From positions 1 to 64,000 of the forward strand of contig DASVDC010000037.1 in NCBI GenBank assembly GCA_036381275.1: a stretch of 64,000 bases of DNA, written 5' to 3'. The stretch comes from UBA7803 sp036381275. Its GTDB lineage: Bacteria; Pseudomonadota; Gammaproteobacteria; Pseudomonadales; Azotimanducaceae. The notes under the pieces are model-generated. The model was given only the letters and a program-made list of their open reading frames with translations. It did no database searches and was not told the origin of the DNA. The translations under genes were made by a program, and so were the position numbers. Positions 1-8,030 of the stretch are shown here, one piece after another. The first letter of the stretch is position 1. Every line of letters starts with the position of its first letter.

Positions 1-1288
<1,288 letters not shown>

Positions 1289-1300
1289 CGCCACGGCGCG

Positions 1301-1840
1301 TCAGCGGTGGTACGCAGTGTTGTTCGGCGTGTGATCGCCGGCCAGCCACTCCGCGAGCTCGGCATGCGCCTTCGGCCGCCGCTCGGCGTTGATCTGCTCG
1401 ACGTCCGGATCGTCCACGGTGAACTCGACCAGGAGCCCCGACGGGTCGGCCACGTACAGCGAGTAGCAGTAGCCGTGGTTCAGGATGTAGGTGTCCGGTT
1501 CCTTGATACCCGCCGCGGCGAGGCGGTCGCGGATGCCGTCCTGGGTCGGCTGATCCACCTTGAGCGCGATGTGGCGGAAGCCCGACGGCGGCAGCTCGGG
1601 GCCGAACTCGCGCGCGTCGGCTTCGTCGGCGAACTGGAAGAACGCCAGGCACTCGCCGTCGCCGACGTCGAAGAAGCAGTGCATGTAGGTGCGTTCCTTG
1701 CCGAAGAGCATCGTCTTCTCGCGCCAGGTGGCGACCAGCGGGAAGCCGATCACGTCTTCGTAGAAGCGGCGGACGGCCTCCATGTCGCGGGTGACGTAGG
1801 CGTTGTGGTGGAGCCGGGATTTGACTCGGGGTGCTTGCAC
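1301..1840 (-). CDS. VOC-superfamily (glyoxalase/dioxygenase fold) protein
   Basis: A protein of 179 residues with the vicinal-oxygen-chelate fold. Seen: an N-terminal LHHNAYVTRDMEAVRRFYEDVIGF start typical of betaalpha modules, then FRHIALKV and a C-terminal DPSGLLVEFTVDDPD. These supply the usual His/His/Glu metal ligands. The family includes glyoxalases, extradiol dioxygenases and isomerases, so the reaction cannot be assigned. The GTG start at 1840 is chosen because a GGAGG ribosome site lies 8 bases upstream, and the frame further upstream runs through repeat sequence. It sits between the TonB receptor and the CoA ligase in one minus-strand operon, which suggests a catabolic step on an imported compound. 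Confidence 0.8.
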   Translation of the reverse strand: MQAPRVKSRLHHNAYVTRDMEAVRRFYEDVIGFPLVATWREKTMLFGKERTYMHCFFDVGDGECLAFFQFADEADAREFGPELPPSGFRHIALKVDQPTQDGIRDRLAAAGIKEPDTYILNHGYCYSLYVADPSGLLVEFTVDDPDVEQINAERRPKAHAELAEWLAGDHTPNNTAYHR

Positions 1841-1857
1841 TTTGGTACCTCCGTTCG

Positions 1858-1926
1858 TTCGCGGCCTTCGCGACCGAAAGGTCGCGCGGCCGCTCCTACA
1901 GTTCGCGGCCGGAGGCCGCTCCCACA
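1858..1926 (-). repeat. Two REP-like palindromes in tandem
   Basis: Two hairpin-forming units lie side by side between the TonB and VOC genes. Unit 1 is 1858-1900 (TTCGCGGCC..GGCCGCTCCTACA with an extended inner stem) and unit 2 is 1902-1926 (TTCGCGGCC..GGCCGCTCCCACA). Both have the same orientation and match the family found at 9854, 35936, 35971, 46214 and 53973. Known REP elements share this size, palindromic form and intergenic location. A transcript through here would fold strongly and could modulate downstream expression. Confidence 0.8.
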
Positions 1927-1944
1927 GCCGGCAGTGTGTCCTCG

Positions 1945-4176
1945 TCAGAAGCGCTTCGAGAGCTCGAGGCCCCAGCGTTGCGGCAGCGCGGGCCAGAGGA
2001 AGTTCAGCCCCGGTGCCGGGCCCGGCGAGAACTCGGCGTTGTATTCCTCGTCGAACGCGTTCCTGATCCACAGCGTGACCGACCAGTCGTCCGGCATCGC
2101 GATGCCGACGCGGGCGTCCACCAGATCGATCGGGCTGCGCTTGGTGATGTTGCTCGGCTCCCACCAGGTGTCGCCGACGCGCTGGTAGTCGACCCGGGCG
2201 ATCGCGCTGACGCCGCCGAGCACGTTCAGCGGCCGCTCGTAGAGCAGCCCGACGTTCAGCGTGTATTCCGAAACCAGCGGCGCCTGATTGCCCTCGTCCG
2301 CCGGGTCGGCCGCCTTCTCGATCTCGCTGTCGGTGTAGCCGATGCCGAGCGTCGCGCTCAAATGATCGGTGAGCACCGCGCTGCCCTCGAGCTCGAAGCC
2401 GGTGTAGGTCACCTCGTCGATCGAGCCGAGGTTCTGCGTGCTCGTGCCCGGATCGAAGAAGAAGAAGTAGGCGCCTTCGAAGTCGGTGTAGTACGCGGCG
2501 AACGAGACGCTGGCGCGGCCCTGCCACAGCGAGCTCTTGATGCCGACTTCGAAGGTGTCGGCGATCTGCCGGTCGAACTCGTCGTCGACGCCCGGCTCCG
2601 GCACCGCCCCGCCGACGCCGGTCTGGTTGAACCCGCCGCTGCGGAAGCCGCGGCTGTAGCCGCCGTACACGGTGGTCGATTCCTGCGGCTGCCAGGTGAC
2701 CGTCAGCTTCGGCTGCCAGGCGTCCCAGGTTTCCTTCCGCACCGTGCCCGGCACCAGATTCAGCCCGGTCGGGTCGTAGTCCGGCTCGGTCAGCGTGGTG
2801 TTCTCGCGCTCGTCCTCGTCGTAGCGCAGCGACAGCGCCAGCTCGAGCCGTTCGGTGACGTCGTACGCCACCTCGCCGAACACGGCCCACGCCAGGTTGT
2901 CCTGCGCGTCCACCAGCAGCGAGAGCTGCGGGCTCGGGTCGGTGGGATCGACGAACACCGAGACGCGCGGCTCCTTCTTCACGTCGAACACGCCGTTGCC
3001 GCGGTCGACCTGGTTGCCGGTGGAGATGAAGCGGTCGGTCGAGATCACGTAGGCGCCGGCGATCCAGCGGAAGCGCTCTTCGGCCGGCGAGATGAATCGG
3101 ATCTCCTGGCTCCAGGAGTCCGTTTCGAGGTACTGCGACTGGCTCAGGTCGGCGAACCCGTCGCCGGTGAGCTGCGCAATGGTGATCCCGATCGGGAAGA
3201 AGTTGATCAGCGACTCCTGCGGCGGCACGAAGTTGAAGTTGTCGCCGGTCAGGAGCTCTTCGAGGTCGTCGTACGCGGTGATCGAGGTGAACGTGCCGAA
3301 GTCGGTCGCGTAGTCGAGCTTCAGGCTCACGGTGTACATGTCGCGCTCGTTCGTGCCGCGGTTGTTCACCCGAACCGGCAGATCGGTGTCGTCGGCTTCC
3401 GCGTCGATCACGAAGTACAGCGCCTGCGTATCGAGCGCCGACGCCGACAGCCGCAAGTCCGCGGAGAAGCGGTCGTTCGGCTGCCACAGGAGCTTCAGGC
3501 GCCCCGAGAGGTCCTCGTACGGATCCGCCTCCTCGTCGAGGAACTCGTTCTTGATGAAGCCGTCGGTGTCCGTGTAGGACACCGACGCGCGGAACTTCAG
3601 CGTCTCGGAACGGCCCACCGGGCCGCTGATCGCGCCCCGGGCCGAGATGCCGGGCCCGGAGTCGCCTTCGAGCTGGACGCGGCCTTCGAGCTCGTCCGTC
3701 GGCTGCTTGGTGACGATCGTGATCGCGCCGCCGATGGCGTTGCGGCCGTACAACGCGCCCTGCGGCCCGCGCAGCACCTCGATCTGCTCGATGTCGAAGA
3801 GTTGCTGGTTGAATTGCGCCGGGTTCGCCATCAGTACCCCGTCCACCAGCACCGCCGCGGACATCTCGCTGTTGCGTGCCTGCGAGACCCCGCGGATGTT
3901 GATGAACGCGTTGCCCGCGTTCTGGGTCTGCACCAGGGTCACGTTCGGGGTCAGGTCGATGAAATCCTGCGGCGTCTCGATGCCGGCGGACTCGATCTCC
4001 GCTTCGGTGAACGCCCGGGCCGACACGGGAATGTCCACCAGCGCCTCGTCCCGCTTGCGCGCCGTCACCAGGACTTCCTCGATCACCTGAGCCTGTGCGT
4101 GCACCGCCGGAGCGATGCACGGTACCGCCAGCGCCGCCACGGCGCTGCCGGCGAGTATCCGGGTCCAGCTTGCCAT
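1945..4176 (-). CDS. TonB-dependent outer-membrane receptor
   Basis: Outer-membrane barrel of 743 residues for energised uptake of a ligand. Seen: a signal peptide ending near AVHAQ, a TonB-box-like region EEVLVTARKRDE, a plug with LTPNVTLVQTQNAG, INIRGVSQARN and the conserved IEVLRGPQGALYGRNAIGGAI, then a long barrel ending in the aromatic residue of LSKRF. The plug motifs resemble the large sphingomonad and gammaproteobacterial receptors often tied to aromatic, terpenoid or plant-derived substrates, but the ligand is unknown. The start ATG has GGGGAGAG upstream. It is first in an operon with the VOC and CoA-ligase genes and is transcribed away from the citryl-CoA lyase gene across a shared promoter region that holds an inverted repeat. 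Confidence 0.93.
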   Translation of the reverse strand: MASWTRILAGSAVAALAVPCIAPAVHAQAQVIEEVLVTARKRDEALVDIPVSARAFTEAEIESAGIETPQDFIDLTPNVTLVQTQNAGNAFINIRGVSQARNSEMSAAVLVDGVLMANPAQFNQQLFDIEQIEVLRGPQGALYGRNAIGGAITIVTKQPTDELEGRVQLEGDSGPGISARGAISGPVGRSETLKFRASVSYTDTDGFIKNEFLDEEADPYEDLSGRLKLLWQPNDRFSADLRLSASALDTQALYFVIDAEADDTDLPVRVNNRGTNERDMYTVSLKLDYATDFGTFTSITAYDDLEELLTGDNFNFVPPQESLINFFPIGITIAQLTGDGFADLSQSQYLETDSWSQEIRFISPAEERFRWIAGAYVISTDRFISTGNQVDRGNGVFDVKKEPRVSVFVDPTDPSPQLSLLVDAQDNLAWAVFGEVAYDVTERLELALSLRYDEDERENTTLTEPDYDPTGLNLVPGTVRKETWDAWQPKLTVTWQPQESTTVYGGYSRGFRSGGFNQTGVGGAVPEPGVDDEFDRQIADTFEVGIKSSLWQGRASVSFAAYYTDFEGAYFFFFDPGTSTQNLGSIDEVTYTGFELEGSAVLTDHLSATLGIGYTDSEIEKAADPADEGNQAPLVSEYTLNVGLLYERPLNVLGGVSAIARVDYQRVGDTWWEPSNITKRSPIDLVDARVGIAMPDDWSVTLWIRNAFDEEYNAEFSPGPAPGLNFLWPALPQRWGLELSKRF

Positions 4177-4226
4177 GCGATTCTCTCCCCGAGGCGTTTG
4201 GACAGGCCGCCCGGAATCGTATTATT

Positions 4227-4260
4227 TTTCGATTATCGAATTCAACTTCGCATATCGAAA
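4227..4260. promoter_or_regulatory. Inverted repeat, probable operator in divergent promoter region
   Basis: A 34-base AT-rich imperfect palindrome with arms TTTCGATTATCGAA and TTCGCATATCGAAA (11 of 14 positions match as an inverted repeat). It sits in the only strongly AT-rich patch of this neighbourhood, between the divergent TonB receptor and citryl-CoA lyase genes, 34 bases before the latter's start. Its form fits a dimeric repressor site. The nearby IclR gene is the natural candidate regulator, which is inference. Confidence 0.55.
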
Positions 4261-4293
4261 CAGCGGGGCCGCGCCGGCAGAGGAGGCAGAGCG

Positions 4294-5061
4294 ATGAGCG
4301 AACACCCGACCCGCGCCCGATCGGGCATCTGCGGCTACGACGCCGACACCATCTCGATCCGCGGCAAGGGCCTCACCACCGAGATCATGGGCCGCTACGG
4401 CTTCACCGAGCTGTTTCTGCTGCAGGCGCTCGGCACCGAGCCGACGCGACTGCAGGTGACGATCGTCGACGCGGTGATGGTCACCATCATGGAGCACGGG
4501 CTGGTGCCGTCGGCCGTGGTCACGCGGCTGACCCACTACGGGGCACCGGAGTCGTTCCAGGGCGCGGTGGTGGCGGGCCTGCTCGGCGTCGGCGACCGCT
4601 ACGCGGGCACCGCCAGCGAATGCGGCGCGGTGCTCGAACGGCTGGTCGCGGTCCCGGAGCCCCGGCGGGCCGACGCGGCGGTGGAGGAGCTGCGCCGCTA
4701 TCGGGCGGCGAAGCGTCCGGTTCCCGGATTCGGCCATCCGATCCACCAGGCCGTCGATCCGCGGGTCGAGCGGCTGCTCGAGATCGTCCGCGACGCGGGC
4801 GCCGGCGGAGAGTACGTGCGCGCGATGTACCTGCTGCAGGACACGCTGCGCCGCGAGCTCGGCAAGCCGCTGGTCACCAACATCAGCGCGGCGATGGGGG
4901 CGGCGATGGCCGAGGCCGGGATTCCGTCCGGGATGATGCGGGGCGTGGTGCTGACCGCCCGCTGCGCCGGGCTGGTGGGGCATCTGTTCGAGGAAATGCG
5001 CACGCCGGCCGCGCCCGCGATCTGGGAGGCCGCTCAGGCCGCCGTCGACTATCAGCCCTGA
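4294..5061 (+). CDS. Citryl-CoA lyase / citrate synthase-like protein
   Basis: A protein of 255 residues related to the C-terminal citrate-synthase-like domain of ATP-citrate lyase and to stand-alone citryl-CoA lyases, shorter than true citrate synthase (about 430). Seen: ISIRGKGLTTEIMGRYGFTELF near the start and the active-site stretch VPGFGHPIHQAVDPR near residue 150, which carries the family His and Asp-Pro-Arg. Such enzymes cleave or form a (hydroxy)acyl-CoA/citryl-CoA bond. The exact substrate is not readable, and a role in the ring- or side-chain-degrading pathway beside it is inferred. The ATG has AGGAGG 8 bases upstream. The next gene, the IclR regulator, ends 4 bases after this one on the opposite strand. 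Confidence 0.8.
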   Translation: MSEHPTRARSGICGYDADTISIRGKGLTTEIMGRYGFTELFLLQALGTEPTRLQVTIVDAVMVTIMEHGLVPSAVVTRLTHYGAPESFQGAVVAGLLGVGDRYAGTASECGAVLERLVAVPEPRRADAAVEELRRYRAAKRPVPGFGHPIHQAVDPRVERLLEIVRDAGAGGEYVRAMYLLQDTLRRELGKPLVTNISAAMGAAMAEAGIPSGMMRGVVLTARCAGLVGHLFEEMRTPAAPAIWEAAQAAVDYQP

Positions 5062-5064
5062 CGC

Positions 5065-5880
5065 TCAGCCGGTCGCGCCCATGATCGAGTGCAGCAGCAC
5101 CGGGTACCGGCGCAGCTCCCGGTCGATCGCTTCCGCCGCGCGCTTCAGGTGCGGCAGGCGGGTACGCACCATCTCGGCCTCGTTGACCCGGGTCGTGGCC
5201 GTCGAGCAGTTGATCGCCGCGACCACCCGGCCGTCGTCGCCGTGGATCGGCACGGCGACCGAGACGATGCCGTAGTCGAGCTCGTCCTGAATCGACGCGT
5301 AGCCTTGGCTGCGCACCTGCCGGAGGATCCGGCGCAGCGCCGGCACCGAGGTCACGGTCTTGTCGGTGAAGCGCTCGGGCCTCAGCGAAGCGAGCAGGCG
5401 CTCGGTGGCCTCCTCGCTCTGCATCGCGAGCAGCACGCGGCCGAGCGAGGTCGCATACGCCGGAAAGCGCGTGCCGACGCCCGCGGCGAGACGCACCATC
5501 CGATTGGTCGACACGTGCACCAGATAGAGGATGTTCTGCTGCGAGAGCACCGCGAGGGACGAGCTGTCCCCGGTCTGATCGCGCACCACCTGAAGGTGCG
5601 GCCGCACTACCTGCTCCACGTTCATCGATTCGAGGAAGGCCGACGCGAAGCCGATCACTTCCGGCGTCAGCAGAAAGCGCTTGCCCTGCTTCCCGACGTA
5701 GCCGAGGTGGACCAGCGTGTTCAGGCAGCGCCGCGCCACCGCCGGGCTCAAGCCCGTGGCCGCCGCCACCTCGCTCAGCGTCATCTCCGGGCGTTCCTTC
5801 GTGAACGAGCGCAGCACCATCAGGCCGCGCGCGAGAGTGGTCAGGTACTCGCCGTCGTCGCGGGGGTTTTCCTTGGCCAT
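5065..5880 (-). CDS. IclR-family transcriptional regulator
   Basis: A 271-residue regulator with an N-terminal winged helix (LTTLARGLMVLRSFTKERPEMTLSEVAAATGLSPAVARRCLNTL, not continuous here) and a C-terminal effector domain with GVGTRFPAYATSLGRVLLA and GYASIQDELDYGIVSVAVPI, typical of the PcaR/PobR branch that senses aromatic-pathway intermediates. ATG at 5880 is preferred because the frame upstream (to 5985) reads as low-complexity sequence with no family similarity and overlaps the divergent acetyltransferase gene. It converges with the citryl-CoA lyase gene and probably controls the adjacent catabolic genes. The effector is unknown. Confidence 0.9.
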   Translation of the reverse strand: MAKENPRDDGEYLTTLARGLMVLRSFTKERPEMTLSEVAAATGLSPAVARRCLNTLVHLGYVGKQGKRFLLTPEVIGFASAFLESMNVEQVVRPHLQVVRDQTGDSSSLAVLSQQNILYLVHVSTNRMVRLAAGVGTRFPAYATSLGRVLLAMQSEEATERLLASLRPERFTDKTVTSVPALRRILRQVRSQGYASIQDELDYGIVSVAVPIHGDDGRVVAAINCSTATTRVNEAEMVRTRLPHLKRAAEAIDRELRRYPVLLHSIMGATG

Positions 5881-5966
5881 CGCTCGCAGGACGCTGCAAT
5901 GCTCGAAGCAAAGGGCCCGGATGGTAGTATGGTTCGCGGTCCGAGTGTTAGCGTCCGGAGCGGCGG

Positions 5967-6749
5967 ATGGCCAGGCCGGAGACATCGCGCGCCGAGCTGA
6001 TCGATCAGCTCCGCCGCCTCGGATTACCGCCCGGGGAGGCGGTGGTCGCGCACACGGCGTTCTCCCGGGTGGGCCCGGTGGCCGGCGGCCCGCTCGGCCT
6101 GATCGACGCGCTGCGCGCGGTGCTCGGCCCCGCCGGAACGTTGATGATGCCGAGCATGACCGACGACGACGACCACCCGTTCGAACCGGCCGTCACCCCG
6201 TGCTACGGCATGGGCGTGGTGGCGGAGACCTTCCGTCGGCTGCCGGGCGTGCTGCGCAGCGACAGCCCGCACGCATTCGCCGCCGCCGGGCCGCTCGCGG
6301 CCGAGCTCACCGCGCCGCATCCGATCGATCTGCCCCATGGACCCGACAGCCCGATCGGCCGTCTGCACGACCGCGACGGCTGGGTACTGCTGCTCGGGGT
6401 CGGCCACGACGCCGACACCACGATCCACCTCGCGGAATGGCTCGCCGGTGTCCGCTATCGGCGACACAAATCGGTCACGATTACCGGTGCCGGCGGCCGC
6501 TGGGAGCGGATCGAGTACGACGAGATCGACCACTGCTGCGAGCACTTCGCGCGGGTGGACGGCTGGCTCGACGAAGCCGGCCGGCAGCGCCGCGGCCCGG
6601 TCGGCCACGGCGATGCGCGCCTCGTTCGCGCGCGAGACGTGGTGCAGACCGTGGTGCCCCGGCTGCGTACCGACGAGACGGCGCTGCTGCACGCGCCGGG
6701 GGCGTGCGAGCAGTGTGACGAGGCGCGCTCGGCGATCCCGAGGGATTGA
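5967..6749 (+). CDS. AAC(3)-family N-acetyltransferase
   Basis: A 260-residue protein of the aminoglycoside 3-N-acetyltransferase family, which transfers acetyl from acetyl-CoA to an amine. Seen: AHTAFSRVGPVAGGP near residue 28, GTLMMPSMT, RSDSPHAFAAAGP and LLLGVGHDADTTIHLAE, the last holding the family's conserved active-site region. Chromosomal members of this family in environmental bacteria often have no resistance role, and the natural acceptor is unknown. It is divergent from the IclR gene with an 86-base gap and converges with the sterol-desaturase gene, whose stop lies 1 base away. The C-terminal CEQCDEAR tail is slightly unusual. Confidence 0.85.
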   Translation: MARPETSRAELIDQLRRLGLPPGEAVVAHTAFSRVGPVAGGPLGLIDALRAVLGPAGTLMMPSMTDDDDHPFEPAVTPCYGMGVVAETFRRLPGVLRSDSPHAFAAAGPLAAELTAPHPIDLPHGPDSPIGRLHDRDGWVLLLGVGHDADTTIHLAEWLAGVRYRRHKSVTITGAGGRWERIEYDEIDHCCEHFARVDGWLDEAGRQRRGPVGHGDARLVRARDVVQTVVPRLRTDETALLHAPGACEQCDEARSAIPRD

Positions 6750-6750
6750 C

Positions 6751-7896
6751 TCAACCCGCGGCGGATCCGCGCCGGAACGGGCGCACGAACTGGCGGAGGA
6801 ACCCGTCCGGCATCGGCTCGCCGATCAGCCCGTACGAGGCCGGCCAGCCTTCCGCCGGCAGCTTGAACGAGCCGAGCAGCACGTCGATCACCGGCAGGTG
6901 CACCGCGTAGTTCGTGTTCGCGTGCGCCGGATCGTCGCTGTGGTGCCAGTGGTGGTAGCGCGGCGTCACCAGCACGTATTCGAGCCAGCCGAAGCGCCAG
7001 TTCACGTTGGCGTGCGCGAGCACCGCCTGCACGCCGACCAGCACCACGTACGCATCGAGCGCCGCCCGACTGAATCCGATCAGGTAGAGCGGCACGATCA
7101 CGGCGGTCCGCGTGATCAGCACCTCCACGAAGTGCATGCGCGAGCCGGCCAGCCAGTCCAGGTGCCGGCTCGAGTGGTGCACCGCGTGAAAGCGCCAGAG
7201 CCACGGCACCTCGTGGTACCAGCGGTGGCTCACCGCCTGGCACAGATCGGCGACGAACACGCACGCGACGAACTGGAGCCATACAGGCAGACCGCCGGCG
7301 AACGCGGCGAGCGCGGGCGATTGCGCCCAGCCGAGCAGATGCTGGTGCACCGCGTTGGTGAACAGCAGGAAGAACTGAATCAGCAGATGGCTGACCGCGA
7401 AGTAGGTGAGATCGGTCCGCCATTCCGGACGAAGCACCCGGAGCGGCTGACGCGCGAACGCCTTCTCCAGCGGCACGAAGATCAGCATCGAGAACACGAA
7501 CGACAGGAGGAACCAGTCGAGCCCGAACGAGAACGGCACGTCCGCGACCGGGCGCTCGGTCACCGCGAACGCGCCGAGCAGCACCGCGGCGAGCGAGCTG
7601 CCGAGCCCGACGACGGCGAGCCGCTTGCGCTCGCAGAGCAGATAGCTCACCAGGCCGAGACCGAACGCGACCACGATGCCGAGCCAGAGCAGGCCCCGCA
7701 CGAACGAGAAGCTGTAGAGCGATGCGCGAAACTCCGGGGTCGTCAGCCACTCCGGATAGCGGAAGCACAGCACCCCGAGCAGCGCGCACAGTCCCAGGGC
7801 GCTCGACACGTAGCCGGCGATCCGGCCCTCGCCCAGCACGAACGGCCGGTCGCCCGGGTCGTTCGGTGAAGCGTCCATCCGCAGAGGATCCCTCAT
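6751..7896 (-). CDS. Sterol desaturase / fatty acid hydroxylase family membrane protein
   Basis: A 381-residue integral membrane di-iron oxygenase of the fatty-acid-hydroxylase superfamily. Seen: several hydrophobic spans before residue 200, then the histidine clusters HRWYHEVPWLWRFHAVHHS and HHWHHSDDPAH that ligate the iron pair. The superfamily hydroxylates or desaturates sterols, fatty acids, carotenoids or alkylglycerols, and the substrate here is not evident. The ATG at 7896 is chosen because GGGAGG lies about 10 bases upstream; a second ATG at 7878 is possible, and the longer frame to 8028 reads as basic low-complexity sequence and overlaps the divergent promoter region. Confidence 0.88.
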   Translation of the reverse strand: MRDPLRMDASPNDPGDRPFVLGEGRIAGYVSSALGLCALLGVLCFRYPEWLTTPEFRASLYSFSFVRGLLWLGIVVAFGLGLVSYLLCERKRLAVVGLGSSLAAVLLGAFAVTERPVADVPFSFGLDWFLLSFVFSMLIFVPLEKAFARQPLRVLRPEWRTDLTYFAVSHLLIQFFLLFTNAVHQHLLGWAQSPALAAFAGGLPVWLQFVACVFVADLCQAVSHRWYHEVPWLWRFHAVHHSSRHLDWLAGSRMHFVEVLITRTAVIVPLYLIGFSRAALDAYVVLVGVQAVLAHANVNWRFGWLEYVLVTPRYHHWHHSDDPAHANTNYAVHLPVIDVLLGSFKLPAEGWPASYGLIGEPMPDGFLRQFVRPFRRGSAAG

Positions 7897-7964
7897 CGTC
7901 TTCGCCCCTCCCAGTCTGGCACCCGCTCCCCGCCGCGTCGTGACCGACCGCACAGGCGCAACCG

Positions 7965-7986
7965 GCCGCCGCGCGGCGGCTTTCTT
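7965..7986 (+). promoter_or_regulatory. GC palindrome followed by TTTCTT in the acylase leader
   Basis: A perfect 16-base palindrome (GCCGCCGCGCGGCGGC) followed directly by TTTCTT, 45 bases before the penicillin-acylase start. It has the shape of an intrinsic terminator but lies between divergent genes. If it acts on the plus strand it would be a leader attenuator, otherwise it may have no role. Confidence 0.3.
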
Positions 7987-8030
7987 CCGCCGGCGGTTCC
8001 GGCTACCTTGGCGCCGAAAGGAGGGCAACC

